52,299 bases of DNA. Source: CAZWKX01 sp964614095 (GTDB lineage Bacteria; Actinomycetota; Acidimicrobiia; Spongiisociales; UBA11373). The position numbers and the translations under genes are program-made. The notes beneath the pieces are model-generated. The model was given only the letters and a program-made list of their open reading frames with translations, was not told the DNA's origin and ran no database searches. The stretch lies in contig CAZTJO010000012.1 of NCBI GenBank assembly GCA_964614095.1, positions 1 through 52,299 of the forward strand, given 5' to 3'. This document shows positions 1-8,896 of this stretch, piece after piece (positions within the stretch are counted from its first letter, which is position 1; the number at the start of each line of letters is the position of its first letter).

Positions 1-117
1 AGCCGGCCAGTAGCCCTGTCCCAACAACTGCCTCTGATCAACCGAGCCCGCCCCATGAAGAGCATCCGTGGCATCACTCTGGCCTGGGCCAGTGCTACCT
101 CATCAGACGGCCCTTAG
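1..117 (+). CDS. possible C-terminal end of a gene cut by the window edge
   Basis: Reading frame 1 is open from the first base to a TAG at 115-117, giving about 38 residues with no recognisable motif. The stop would overlap the stop of the next, convergent gene as TTAG, the same arrangement seen at two other convergent pairs here. Third-position GC is lower than in the clear genes around it, so the frame may be open by chance. No function can be given. Confidence 0.3.
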   Translation, partial: SRPVALSQQLPLINRARPMKSIRGITLAWASATSSDGP

Positions 118-545
118 GCGTTGAGTGTGGCGTCCAGTCCCGCCAAGGCCTTCTTTCCCAGCCGGGTGAAGACCGGGCGCAGCAGCAGCCCAAAGAACCG
201 GAGCACACCTTTCAGCGTGAACTCGGCCCGATAGGTGATCCTGGTTCCCTCTCCGTCGGCCTCGAAGCGGATATCGTCGATCGCCTCGGCTGTTGGGGCC
301 GTCCCGCGCAACACGATCCGCTCGGGATCCTCCCTCTCCACCACCTCATACGTCATGGGAACAACACGCCCGGCGAACGTCGCCTCGACCTCGTAGCGTG
401 TGCCCACTCCGCCGTCGCCGGAGACACGGGTGGACAAGCGGATGCCGGGATCCCACTCGGCCACCTTGGTGAAGTCGGCAACGTAGGCAAACACCTCAGA
501 GAGCGGGCGCTTTGTGGTGACTGTCTCTTCTATACGAATAGCCAT
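114..545 (-). CDS. SRPBCC / polyketide-cyclase-like protein
   Basis: A 143-residue protein that fills a single SRPBCC (START-like) helix-grip domain. The opening IEETVTTKRPLSEVFAYVAD followed by VAEWDPG is the usual start of the family: a beta strand, then a helix with a W-D/N-P pattern. These proteins bind hydrophobic ligands or act as coenzyme-Q-binding or cyclase-like factors, and the ligand cannot be read from sequence. The start is ATG at 545 with no clear Shine-Dalgarno; a CAGAAT hexamer lies six bases before it, so a leaderless transcript is possible. The gene stands alone on this strand. Confidence 0.75.
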   Translation of the reverse strand: MAIRIEETVTTKRPLSEVFAYVADFTKVAEWDPGIRLSTRVSGDGGVGTRYEVEATFAGRVVPMTYEVVEREDPERIVLRGTAPTAEAIDDIRFEADGEGTRITYRAEFTLKGVLRFFGLLLRPVFTRLGKKALAGLDATLNA

Positions 546-619
546 GACAGCATTCTGCCGTCAGGCACTGCCCTCTGCATTCTGCACACCCCCTGACACC
601 CTCCCCTCGAGCACGCCTC

Positions 620-625
620 TAGGCT
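620..625 (+). promoter_or_regulatory. candidate -10 box (TAGGCT) for the flavodoxin gene
   Basis: TAGGCT fits the TAnnnT actinobacterial -10 pattern and lies 23 bases before the GTG start at 649, with a Shine-Dalgarno (GAGGAGG) between. No convincing -35 hexamer is visible. Confidence 0.35.
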
Positions 626-648
626 CACTGCACGATTGAGGAGGCAAT

Positions 649-1134
649 GTGAAACACGTCCTGGTCGCCTACGGCTCAAAAAGAGGAGGAACCACCGGCA
701 TCGCGGTGAAAGTCGCCGAGACTCTCAGCGAGCGCGGATATGAGGTGACGCTGCAACCTGCCGGCAAGGTCGAGATCAAAAAGGGCTACGACGCCGCCGT
801 GATCGGCAGCGCCCTCTACGCAAACCGATGGCAGGGAGAGGCGGTGCGCCTGCTCAAACGACTGCGCCGGGCCGGCGGCATTCCCATCTGGCTGTTCCAC
901 AGCGGTCCCCTGGGCGACGAAAGAGCCGATGAGCCCCAGCCCGTGCCGAAGACGGTGGCTTTGCTGGTCGAGCAGCTCGGTGCAGAGGACGTGGTCACCT
1001 TCCCGGGCCGCCTTCCCATGGATGCCGGCGGTTTCATCGCCAAGGCCATGGTGCGCAACGGCAAAGGCGGCGACTGGAGGGACTTCGATCAGATCGGAGC
1101 GTGGGCCAGCATGATTGCGGACAGGCTCGAATAG
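649..1134 (+). CDS. flavodoxin-domain protein (HemG/protoporphyrinogen-oxidase-like)
   Basis: A 161-residue flavodoxin-fold protein. The N-terminal VAYGSKRGGTTGIAVKVAE is the FMN phosphate-binding loop, followed by the IGSALYANRWQGEAVRLLKR and WLFHSGPLG segments typical of the HemG-like / menaquinone-dependent protoporphyrinogen oxidase branch of flavodoxins. The length (about 160-180) fits that branch. It would carry FMN and pass electrons to an unknown partner; there is no heme gene next to it, so HemG function is not established. The GTG start at 649 is set by a strong GAGGAGG six bases upstream. It runs convergently into rimM, with a TTCAGA inverted repeat in the gap. Confidence 0.75.
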   Translation: MKHVLVAYGSKRGGTTGIAVKVAETLSERGYEVTLQPAGKVEIKKGYDAAVIGSALYANRWQGEAVRLLKRLRRAGGIPIWLFHSGPLGDERADEPQPVPKTVALLVEQLGAEDVVTFPGRLPMDAGGFIAKAMVRNGKGGDWRDFDQIGAWASMIADRLE

Positions 1135-1157
1135 CAGGCCGGATCTGAACAAAGCGG

Positions 1158-1205
1158 ATCCCAGAGTTCAGAATTCAGATCACGCGATGCCGCCTCTGAA
1201 CTCCT
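1158..1205. repeat. TTCAGA-rich inverted repeat in convergent gap
   Basis: The gap between the flavodoxin stop (1134) and the rimM stop (1206) holds a perfect 9-base inverted repeat: GAGTTCAGA at 1164-1172 and TCTGAACTC at 1195-1203, with a second AATTCAGA unit inside. It ends two bases from the rimM stop. Its position between convergent genes fits a bidirectional terminator, although there is no U-tract. A closely related element fills the convergent gap at 49738-49800, and another lies at 30556-30671. Confidence 0.55.
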
Positions 1206-1709
1206 TCAAAACATCCCCTCCGGCGCATCGATCACAACACGCCCATCCTGGGGATCGGAGACGATATCGTCGACAAATGGGACCTCCACCTGGGCGCCGT
1301 CGGAGGTCGTCACCACGAGCCGGTCTTGAGCCGGCCCCACGACCACATCGGTCACGGTCCCCAACAGCTTGCCTCCGGGGTCCACGGCATCAAGACCCCT
1401 CAGCTGGTCGGGCCAGAACTCGCCATCCTCAAGCCGGCGCCGATCGCCGGCGCTGATAGTCAGCACTCTCCCGCGCAGGGCCTCGGCGCCGTCACGGTCG
1501 GAGATGCCGGCAAAGGCCACGATTAGGCCCCGATCACGAAGCGGGCGAGCCGAGACAACCTCCAGGGCATCAGCCCCGGCCTGCAGAAGGGCGCCGCTGT
1601 GGAATCGATCGGTGTAATCGGTCTCGACCAGAACGGTCACTTCGCCGCGCACGCCATGAGGCCGGCCGATGCAGCCAATCGGGAGACGATCCTCAGTCGA
1701 TGAATTCAA
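1206..1709 (-). CDS. rimM: 16S rRNA processing protein RimM
   Basis: A 167-residue RimM, the ribosome maturation factor that binds S19 and helps the 30S head mature. The N-terminal domain opens with IGCIGRPHGVRGEVTV, the family hallmark, and the PRC-barrel-like C-terminal half has DQLRGLDAVDP, GKLLGTVTDVV and VPFVDDIV in order. The only start upstream of the conserved IGCIGRPHG is TTG at 1709, which puts the start inside the end of khpA (17-base overlap), so the two are translationally coupled. It sits in the usual rimM-khpA-rpsP-ffh order. Confidence 0.9.
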   Translation of the reverse strand: MNSSTEDRLPIGCIGRPHGVRGEVTVLVETDYTDRFHSGALLQAGADALEVVSARPLRDRGLIVAFAGISDRDGAEALRGRVLTISAGDRRRLEDGEFWPDQLRGLDAVDPGGKLLGTVTDVVVGPAQDRLVVTTSDGAQVEVPFVDDIVSDPQDGRVVIDAPEGMF

Positions 1710-1887
1710 CCCTGGCGTCGAGGCCTTCCTCCTCGGCGGCCGCTTGGGCCACGGTGCGGATGGCTTTGGCCACCCGGCCGCGGCGCCCGATGACGCGGCC
1801 CATATCGCTCTTGGCCGTGCGCACCTCGACCAGCACCTCTTCGGGGCCCTCCTCGACGACCGTCACCTGCACCGCCTCGGCGTCCTC
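1693..1887 (-). CDS. khpA: KH-domain RNA-binding protein KhpA (N-terminus lost in gap)
   Basis: The C-terminal 65 or so residues of a small KH protein of the KhpA/YlqC family (normally about 75-80). The GXXG RNA-binding loop is present as GRVIGRRGRVAKAIR, followed by the short C-terminal helix and strand ending EEEGLDARVEFID. The start and first residues fall in the 100-N gap. KhpA pairs with KhpB in many Gram-positives to bind RNA. Its place between rpsP and rimM is the conserved one. Confidence 0.85.
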   Translation of the reverse strand, partial: EDAEAVQVTVVEEGPEEVLVEVRTAKSDMGRVIGRRGRVAKAIRTVAQAAAEEEGLDARVEFID

Positions 1888-1987
1888 NNNNNNNNNNNNN
1901 NNNNNNNNNNNNNNNNNNNNNNNNNNNNNNNNNNNNNNNNNNNNNNNNNNNNNNNNNNNNNNNNNNNNNNNNNNNNNNNNNNNNNNN
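1888..1987. other. assembly gap (100 N)
   Basis: Exactly 100 N between rpsP and khpA. A round number like this is the usual scaffold placeholder, so the true distance is unknown. It removes the C-terminus of rpsP and the N-terminus of khpA. Confidence 0.98.
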
Positions 1988-2309
1988 CGACCTGGGCTGT
2001 GTCGGCGGCGCTCTCCTGCGCCTTCTTGCCGACCACGTGGATGGAGCCCTTGCGCACCTTGCGCGGTTCCAGCACACCCTTGATCTCGAGCAGCTTGCGC
2101 ACCGGATCGGACGGTTGTGCCCCGAGCCCCAGCCAATGCTCGGCGCGCTCCACGTCGATCTCGATAAGCGACGGTTCCTGACGGGGGTCGTAGCGGCCGA
2201 TCTGCTCGATGTACCTGCTGTCACGGGCGCGCCGACCGTCCATAACAACGACTCGATAGGTGGGCTGCTTCTTTTTGCCCATCCGCGTCAGGCGGATCCT
2301 CACCGCCAT
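1988..2309 (-). CDS. rpsP: 30S ribosomal protein S16 (C-terminus lost in gap)
   Basis: The N-terminal 107 residues of S16. MAVRIRLTRMGKKKQPTYR and the SRYIEQIGRYDPR segment are diagnostic, followed by WLGLGAQPSDPV. The visible part covers the conserved core; what follows (KVRKGSIHVVGKKAQE) is the variable tail seen in actinobacteria, cut off by the N run. The Shine-Dalgarno (GGAAGAGG) overlaps the ffh stop, with four bases between that stop and the start at 2309, so rpsP is co-transcribed with ffh. Confidence 0.95.
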
Positions 2310-2313
2310 TGAC

Positions 2314-3654
<1,341 letters not shown>

Positions 3655-3662
3655 GCAGCATG

Positions 3663-3668
3663 AGCGTA
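3663..3668 (-). promoter_or_regulatory. candidate leaderless -10 box for ffh
   Basis: TACGCT on the minus strand, eight bases before the ffh ATG at 3654, with no Shine-Dalgarno between. The spacing would place transcription start at or next to the start codon. Confidence 0.4.
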
Positions 3669-3729
3669 GTGAGCCGGCGGATACGCCGAGGCTATAGCGC
3701 GCCGGCACGGCCGGCAGGCGGGCGGCGAG

Positions 3730-3735
3730 TAGCCT
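3730..3735 (+). promoter_or_regulatory. candidate -10 box for the upp operon
   Basis: TAGCCT 22 bases before the upp GTG, with an AAAGGGA ribosome site in between. It fits the TAnnnT pattern seen upstream of other genes here. No clear -35. Confidence 0.35.
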
Positions 3736-3757
3736 GCCATGGCAAAGGGAGCATGCC

Positions 3758-4378
3758 GTGAACCTGACCGTCGTCGATCATCCACTGGCCCGTCACTACC
3801 TCACCGAGCTGCGTGACAAGGCCACCCGGTCCGAGGCGTTTCGGGCCGCCGCCCGCAGGCTCACCTACACGCTCGTGCACGAGGCAACACAGGATGTTCC
3901 CCTCACTCCGGTCGACGTGACCACACCGCTTGGAGAGAAGACCGCGGGCGGGGCCATGCCCGACGTTGTCGCCATCGCTGTGCTGCGGGCCGGGCTCGGC
4001 ATGCTCGATGCCGTCATCGACCTCATCCCGCACGTCAAGGTCGGCTTCGCCGGAGTGCAGCGTAACGAGGAGACCGCGGAGCCGATTGAGTATTACTTCA
4101 AAACGGCCGATCTGTCCGGCGCCCACGTCCTCATCCTGGAGCCCATGCTCGCCACCGGTGGATCCCTATCCTGGGCCGTGGGCAAGGCCAAAGAGAACGA
4201 CGCCGACGACATCACCGCCCTCTGCGTGGTGACGGCCCCGGAAGGCGCCGAGCGCATGTATAGAGATCATCCGGACGTCCACATCGTCACCGCCACTCTC
4301 GACCGAGAGCTGAACGAATACTTCTACATCTGCCCCGGCCTCGGCGACATGGGTGACCGTCTCTTCGGAACGCTGTGA
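3758..4378 (+). CDS. upp: uracil phosphoribosyltransferase
   Basis: A 206-residue UPRT that joins uracil to PRPP to make UMP. The family signature is clear: LRAGLGMLDAVIDLIP, the PRPP loop LEPMLATGGS, and the uracil-binding YICPGLGDMGDRLFGT at the C-terminus. The length is standard. The start is GTG at 3758 with AAAGGGA upstream. It opens a salvage operon; its stop overlaps the next start as GTGA. Confidence 0.95.
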   Translation: MNLTVVDHPLARHYLTELRDKATRSEAFRAAARRLTYTLVHEATQDVPLTPVDVTTPLGEKTAGGAMPDVVAIAVLRAGLGMLDAVIDLIPHVKVGFAGVQRNEETAEPIEYYFKTADLSGAHVLILEPMLATGGSLSWAVGKAKENDADDITALCVVTAPEGAERMYRDHPDVHIVTATLDRELNEYFYICPGLGDMGDRLFGTL

Positions 4379-4674
4379 CGGAGAAGCCGGACTTCGAGAC
4401 CGCGGTTTTCGAAGTGGTACGCGCCCTGGAGCCGGGTGAGGTCACCTCCTACGGTGAGGTCGCCGCCGACGCCGGCTTCCCCGGGGCGGCCCGAGCCGTC
4501 GGCAACCTTCTGCGGCGCTCCACCGGCCTCCCCTGGTGGCGTGTTGTCGCCTCGGACGGCCGTTTGGTTCCCAGAGCCGCCGATGAGCAGAGGCGCCGCC
4601 TCGAAGCCGAAGATGTGCCGATCACCCCGGCGGGCAAAGTGGCCGGCTCGGCACTGAGAAGAAGCTCATCATGA
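4375..4674 (+). CDS. alkyltransferase-like (ATL) protein, MGMT family without the catalytic Cys
   Basis: A 99-residue protein with the MGMT DNA-binding core: TSYGEVAADAG, then RAVGNLLR (helix-turn-helix with the Arg finger). Where MGMT has the PCHRV active site, this protein reads PWWRVV, so the acceptor Cys is replaced by Trp, as in ATL proteins (known forms have PWHRV), and the His is Trp as well. ATLs bind O6-alkylguanine without repairing it and flag it for nucleotide excision repair. It lies inside the salvage operon, overlapping upp (GTGA) and the next gene (ATGA), which is unusual company. The function is family-based. Confidence 0.8.
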   Translation: MTEKPDFETAVFEVVRALEPGEVTSYGEVAADAGFPGAARAVGNLLRRSTGLPWWRVVASDGRLVPRAADEQRRRLEAEDVPITPAGKVAGSALRRSSS

Positions 4675-5975
4675 GCATCATCGGACTCATCGAGCGCAAA
4701 CGGGACGCCGGCAGACTGACACCCGATGAGATCCAGTGGATCATCACCGAGTACACCGCCGACCGTATCCCCGACTACCAGATGTCTTCCCTCCTCATGG
4801 CCATCTTCAAAGAGGGCCTCGACAGAACCGAGCTGGCTGCCTGGACCGAGGCCATGCTGCACTCCGGAGACACCCTTGATTTCTCCCACATCGCGGCCGC
4901 AAAGGTCGACAAACACTCCACGGGTGGTGTCGGTGACAAGGTGAGCATCCCCCTGGCGCCGATGGTGGCTGCCTGCGGGGTGGCGGTCCCGATGATGAGT
5001 GGACGGGGCCTGGGGCATACCGGCGGAACTCTCGACAAGCTGGAGACTATCCCCGGCTTCCGGACCGCCCTCGATCCATCCGAGTTCACGTCCATCCTCG
5101 AGCAGACCGGCATTGTGCTTGCCGGCCAGTCGGAGAGTCTGGTGCCCGCCGACCGCAGGATCTACGCCCTCCGAGATGCCAGCGGCACGGTGCCTTCCAT
5201 CCCGCTCATCGCCTCTTCGATCATGTCCAAAAAACTCGCCGAAGGGCTCGATGCCCTGGTGCTCGACGTAAAGACGGGACAAGGCGCCTTCATGAAGGAC
5301 TTCGAGCGAGCCCGGGTCTTGGCCGAGACCATGGTCGACATCGGGCGGGCCCATGGGACCGTGGTGACCGGGATCATCACCGACATGAGCCAGCCTCTGG
5401 GCCGGCAAGTGGGCAACGCCAACGAGATCGCGGAGTCGGTCGAGGTGCTGGTGGGAGGCGGACCGCCGGATCTGCTCGATGTCACCTTCCGACTCGGCGA
5501 GGAAATGCTGCTTTTGGCCGGAATCACCGCCACTGCGGAGGAGGCCCGGCTCCGCCTCGAGGAGACGATCACCTCCGGGTCGGCATTCGAGAAGCTCATC
5601 GAGGTGGCCGTGGCCCAGGGAGGCGACCCGGCCGTACTGGAGAATCCGGCATTGCTGGCCCGCGCCCCCGAGGAGGCGGTGCTATCAGCCCCCGGCTCCG
5701 GGTACCTCTCACGGGCCGATGCCCTCGCCATCGGCATTGCCGCCACCCGCCTCGGCGCCGGACGCGAGCGTAAGGACGACGAGATCGACCCCGGTGTCGG
5801 CATCACCGTGATGGCCAAGATCGGAGATCCCGTCCAACGCGGCGAACCGCTCGCCCGTATTGCCTGGTCGGATCGAGGCCGCTTTGAGCGAGCCTTTGCC
5901 CTGCTGGAGGGTGCCTTTGCCATCTCGGATGAGCCGGTCGAGCCTCCACAGCTGATCCAAGGAGAGGTCCGATGA
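4671..5975 (+). CDS. deoA: thymidine / pyrimidine-nucleoside phosphorylase
   Basis: A 434-residue nucleoside phosphorylase family 2 enzyme that splits thymidine, deoxyuridine or uridine with phosphate to free base and (deoxy)ribose-1-phosphate. The three-domain signature is present: phosphate-binding KHSTGGVGDKVSIPLAPM, SGRGLGHTGGTLDKLE, the base-pocket region with IMSKKLAEGLDALVLDVK, and the C-terminal PYNP domain around GVGITVMAKIGDPV. The sequence does not separate DeoA from the broader Pdp specificity. It is coupled by ATGA overlaps on both sides to the ATL gene and punA. Confidence 0.92.
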   Translation: MSIIGLIERKRDAGRLTPDEIQWIITEYTADRIPDYQMSSLLMAIFKEGLDRTELAAWTEAMLHSGDTLDFSHIAAAKVDKHSTGGVGDKVSIPLAPMVAACGVAVPMMSGRGLGHTGGTLDKLETIPGFRTALDPSEFTSILEQTGIVLAGQSESLVPADRRIYALRDASGTVPSIPLIASSIMSKKLAEGLDALVLDVKTGQGAFMKDFERARVLAETMVDIGRAHGTVVTGIITDMSQPLGRQVGNANEIAESVEVLVGGGPPDLLDVTFRLGEEMLLLAGITATAEEARLRLEETITSGSAFEKLIEVAVAQGGDPAVLENPALLARAPEEAVLSAPGSGYLSRADALAIGIAATRLGAGRERKDDEIDPGVGITVMAKIGDPVQRGEPLARIAWSDRGRFERAFALLEGAFAISDEPVEPPQLIQGEVR

Positions 5976-6793
5976 CTTACGAAGACCTGACCGCAGCCGC
6001 AGCCGCCATCGCCGAAAGAAGCGGCAGAGACCGACATGCCGCCGCTCTCGTCCTCGGCTCCGGGCTCAGTTCCTATGCCGCCGGCCTCCCCGATGCCGTG
6101 GAAATTCCCTACGCCGAGATCCCCGGATTCCCGGTGCCGAAGGTGGAGGGACACGGGGGCAGCCTGTTCTCTGCAGATGTCGGGTCTCCTGTGCTCGTGT
6201 TCGCCGGCCGCGTGCACACCTACGAGGGATGGCCGCTCGAGAAGGTCGTCTTTGCGGTGCGCACCGCAGTTCTGGGCGGCTGCTCCACGATCGTGCTCAC
6301 GAATGCCGCCGGAGGCGTTGCCGACGGGCTGCGGCCGGGCGATCTGGTGCTGATCACCGATCACCTCAACCTCACCGGCCGCAACCCGCTGCTCGGGCCC
6401 AACGACGAGCGCCTCGGCACCAGATTCCCCGATATGTCCGAGGTCTACGACCCAGCCCTGCGGCAGTTGGCCCAGGAAGCGGCCCTGGAGGCCGGAGTGG
6501 AACTGGGATCCGGCGTCTACGCCTGGCTGCTGGGACCCACCTACGAGACTCCGGCCGAGATCCGAATGGTGAAACGCCTCGGCGCCGATCTGGTCGGGAT
6601 GTCGACGGTGCCCGAGGTCATCGCGGCTCGCCACATGGGGGCCAAGGTGCTCGGCCTGTCGCTGGTCACCAACTTGGCCGCCGGCATCGCCGAGCATCCT
6701 CTGAGCCACACGGAGGTCGCTGAGACGGCCGCTGCTGCCGACGAAAGGGTCGCCGCTCTCCTGGACGCCTTGCTGCCCCGAATCGCCGCCTGA
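5972..6793 (+). CDS. punA: purine-nucleoside phosphorylase (trimeric type)
   Basis: A 273-residue PNP of the trimeric inosine/guanosine type. It has LGSGLSSYA (phosphate loop), the GRVHTYEG segment, LTNAAGG, GPTYETPAEI with the substrate-contacting Glu, LVGMSTVPEVIAA, and SLVTNLAAG with the base-binding Asn. It cleaves purine nucleosides with phosphate. It is the last gene of the salvage operon, starting with an ATGA overlap. Cytidine deaminase, which feeds the same pathway, lies at 8897-9283 on the other strand. Confidence 0.93.
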   Translation: MTYEDLTAAAAAIAERSGRDRHAAALVLGSGLSSYAAGLPDAVEIPYAEIPGFPVPKVEGHGGSLFSADVGSPVLVFAGRVHTYEGWPLEKVVFAVRTAVLGGCSTIVLTNAAGGVADGLRPGDLVLITDHLNLTGRNPLLGPNDERLGTRFPDMSEVYDPALRQLAQEAALEAGVELGSGVYAWLLGPTYETPAEIRMVKRLGADLVGMSTVPEVIAARHMGAKVLGLSLVTNLAAGIAEHPLSHTEVAETAAAADERVAALLDALLPRIAA

Positions 6794-6811
6794 GCAGCAC
6801 TGAGCGCCGCC

Positions 6812-6817
6812 TAGCAT
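6812..6817 (+). promoter_or_regulatory. candidate -10 box for etfBA
   Basis: TAGCAT, 20 bases before the etfB ATG with GTGAGGA as ribosome site. It separates etfBA from the preceding punA by a 44-base gap that otherwise holds nothing. Confidence 0.35.
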
Positions 6818-6837
6818 GAGTCCCGGTGAGGAACCCC

Positions 6838-7614
6838 ATGAAAATCGTCGTTTGCGCGAAACAGATACCGGATCCGAACACCCCATACACACTCGATCCG
6901 GAAACACATTTTGTGGATCGCCCCGCTGAGCAGGTGCTCGACGACACCGACCGGTACGGCATCGAGGTGGCCCTTCAGCTTGCCGAGAAGACCGAGGGCG
7001 AAGTGGTGATCGTGTCCATGGGCCCTGCCGCCGGCCTGCGCGGTATCCGCCAAGGCCTGGCCATGGGAGCCGACAGAGCGATAGTCGTCGACGACCCGGC
7101 GCTGCGCGGCTCCGGCGCCCTGGTGACGGCAAAGGTCCTCGCTGCAGCCGTTCGCAACGAACACCCCGACCTGGTCATCGCCGGCACCGAGTCCACCGAC
7201 GGGTACGCCGGCATCGTGCCCCAGCAGTTGGCCGAACTGCTGGGCCTGCCCGCCCTCACCTATGCCAGGCGCGTCGAACTCGACGGCGACACCATCCGCA
7301 TCGAGCGCATGACCACAGTCGGCTACGACGTCGTCGAAGCCGAGCTGCCCGCCTTGGTGACCGTCACCTCCGGAGTGGCCGAGCCCCGCTATCCGTCCTT
7401 CAAAGGGATCATGGCCGCCAATGCCAAGACGGTCGACCAGCCCTCGTGTGCGGATCTGGGATTCTCCCCGGAGCAGGTCGGCATCGGTGGCTCGGCACAG
7501 CAGATCATCGAGGTCCGGGACGCTCCGGGACGCCAGGCAGGCCGCCTGGTTGTCGACGAAGGTGAAGCCCACCTCGAGATCGTGTCGCTGCTGGAACAGG
7601 CCAAGGTGATCTAG
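6838..7614 (+). CDS. etfB: electron transfer flavoprotein beta subunit
   Basis: A 258-residue EtfB counted from ATG 6838 (MKIVVCAKQIPDP), where the family begins; GTG 6826 would add four residues but lies in the ribosome-binding region. Typical segments: KQIPDPNTPYTLDPE, the AMP-binding ALAMGADRAIVV-like loop, GTESTDGYAGIVPQQLAELLG, and LPALVTVTSGVAEPRYPSFKGIMAA near the C-terminus. With EtfA it takes electrons from acyl-CoA dehydrogenases and passes them to the quinone pool. Its stop directly abuts the etfA start. Confidence 0.95.
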   Translation: MKIVVCAKQIPDPNTPYTLDPETHFVDRPAEQVLDDTDRYGIEVALQLAEKTEGEVVIVSMGPAAGLRGIRQGLAMGADRAIVVDDPALRGSGALVTAKVLAAAVRNEHPDLVIAGTESTDGYAGIVPQQLAELLGLPALTYARRVELDGDTIRIERMTTVGYDVVEAELPALVTVTSGVAEPRYPSFKGIMAANAKTVDQPSCADLGFSPEQVGIGGSAQQIIEVRDAPGRQAGRLVVDEGEAHLEIVSLLEQAKVI

Positions 7615-8565
7615 ATGCTCATTTGGGTGTTCGTCGAGGAGCTGGAAGGTGCCCCGTCGTCGCTCTCCCTGGAAATGCTCACCAAAGCCCGGGAGCTTGG
7701 GGGAGACATCGGCGCCATCTACCTGGGCGCAGGCTCCCCGCAGGCCTTCGCCACCCTCGGCGCCTATGGAGCTGCGACGGTGTACCACCTGGACCCGGGT
7801 GACAACCTCCCCGCCACACCGGCGGCGGCGGCCATCGCCGAACTGGCCGCCGACCGACAGCCCGACCTGATTCTGTTCGGGCTCACCTTCACCGATCGGG
7901 ACGTGGCCGGACGTCTCAGCGCCCGCCTCGACGTCCCCGTGCTCTCCAATGCCATCGACATAGCGGTCAAAGGTGACGAGGTCCATGTGGTCAACGAGAT
8001 CCTCGGCGGCGTCACGCTCGTCGAGACCTCGTTTGTCGGCAGCAAACCCTGGATTGTGGTAGTTCGGGCCAAGGCCTTTGCCGCCGAGGCCGGACCCGCC
8101 GCCGACCCCGAGGTGGTGGCGGTCGAAATGTCCGACGCCACACCCTCGGCCCGCGTCCGCGAACGTCACGCCGAGGTATCCGAAGGGCCCCGGCTCGAGG
8201 ACGCCTCCATCGTCGTGGCGGCCGGGAGGGGCATGGCCAGCGCTGAAAAGCTTCAACCCCTCACCGAGCTTGCCGGGATGCTGGGCGCCGCCGTCGGCTC
8301 AACCAGGGCGGTGGTCGACGCCGAATGGCTGCCCTACTCCAGCCAGGTGGGTCAGACGGGCACGACGGTGCGGCCCGGCGTGTACCTGGCCTTTGGCCTC
8401 AGCGGCGCCATGCAGCACCTGGTGGGCATGAAGGATTCGGGGATGATCATCGCCGTCAACAAGGACGAGGAGGCGCCGATATTCACCGTCGCCGATCTGG
8501 GGGTGGTCGGCGATGCCCACTCGATCCTGCCCAAACTTCTGGCCGCTCTTCGGGACCGCGCTTAG
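7615..8565 (+). CDS. etfA: electron transfer flavoprotein alpha subunit
   Basis: A 316-residue EtfA. The N-terminal alpha/beta domain (1-185) is followed by the FAD-binding C-terminal domain with ERHAEVSEGPRLEDASIVVAAGRG, STRAVVDAEWLPYSSQVGQTG and the diagnostic YLAFGLSGAMQHLVGMKDS and IIAVNKDEEAPIF. It binds FAD and pairs with EtfB. No dehydrogenase or ETF-quinone oxidoreductase is adjacent. Its stop overlaps that of the convergent gene as TTAG. Confidence 0.95.
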   Translation: MLIWVFVEELEGAPSSLSLEMLTKARELGGDIGAIYLGAGSPQAFATLGAYGAATVYHLDPGDNLPATPAAAAIAELAADRQPDLILFGLTFTDRDVAGRLSARLDVPVLSNAIDIAVKGDEVHVVNEILGGVTLVETSFVGSKPWIVVVRAKAFAAEAGPAADPEVVAVEMSDATPSARVRERHAEVSEGPRLEDASIVVAAGRGMASAEKLQPLTELAGMLGAAVGSTRAVVDAEWLPYSSQVGQTGTTVRPGVYLAFGLSGAMQHLVGMKDSGMIIAVNKDEEAPIFTVADLGVVGDAHSILPKLLAALRDRA

Positions 8566-8837
8566 GACCTCTGCTCCCGGTCCTGAAGCCTGCGGCGGCC
8601 GAAATGGTTGTGGCTGCCGGTGATCATCTCGGCGGGCAGCGGCTCGGGCAGCATGGCTCCCATGATCAAGGCCAGGGTGGCCAGCCCGGCAGCGGCCCAC
8701 CAGCCGACGGAAGCGCCGTCGAGCGCGGCCAAGACCGCCACCAGAATGGCGAACAGCACGAACCCCCAAGCCACCTTGAGAAGGACGCGGTAGCTGGTTG
8801 TCACCTTCCAGTCGCGCGCAAAATCGGCGGTGGTCAC
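8562..8837 (-). CDS. small two-helix membrane protein of unknown function
   Basis: A 91-residue protein with two hydrophobic helices at about 20-39 and 45-63, a polar start (MTTADFARDWKVTTSYR) and a basic His/Arg-rich tail (GSHNHFGRRRLQDREQR). I do not recognise a family. It starts with GTG at 8837, 59 bases after the cdd stop on the same strand, so it probably belongs to the ftsY-cdd transcript. The stop shares TTAG with etfA. Confidence 0.65.
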   Translation of the reverse strand: MTTADFARDWKVTTSYRVLLKVAWGFVLFAILVAVLAALDGASVGWWAAAGLATLALIMGAMLPEPLPAEMITGSHNHFGRRRLQDREQRS

Positions 8838-8896
8838 AGTGGGTGTATCGGCGGCAGAGCGGCCGGCTTGACGCTCCTGTCGAGGCGGCGAATTCC

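Noticed and set aside
5162..7132. A 656-residue open frame on the minus strand
   Set aside because: Antisense to the phosphorylase, punA and etfB genes, which have complete family motifs. Long antisense frames are expected at this GC content.
6811..8256. A 481-residue open frame on the minus strand
   Set aside because: Antisense to etfB and etfA; rich in Gly, His and Asp without any domain.
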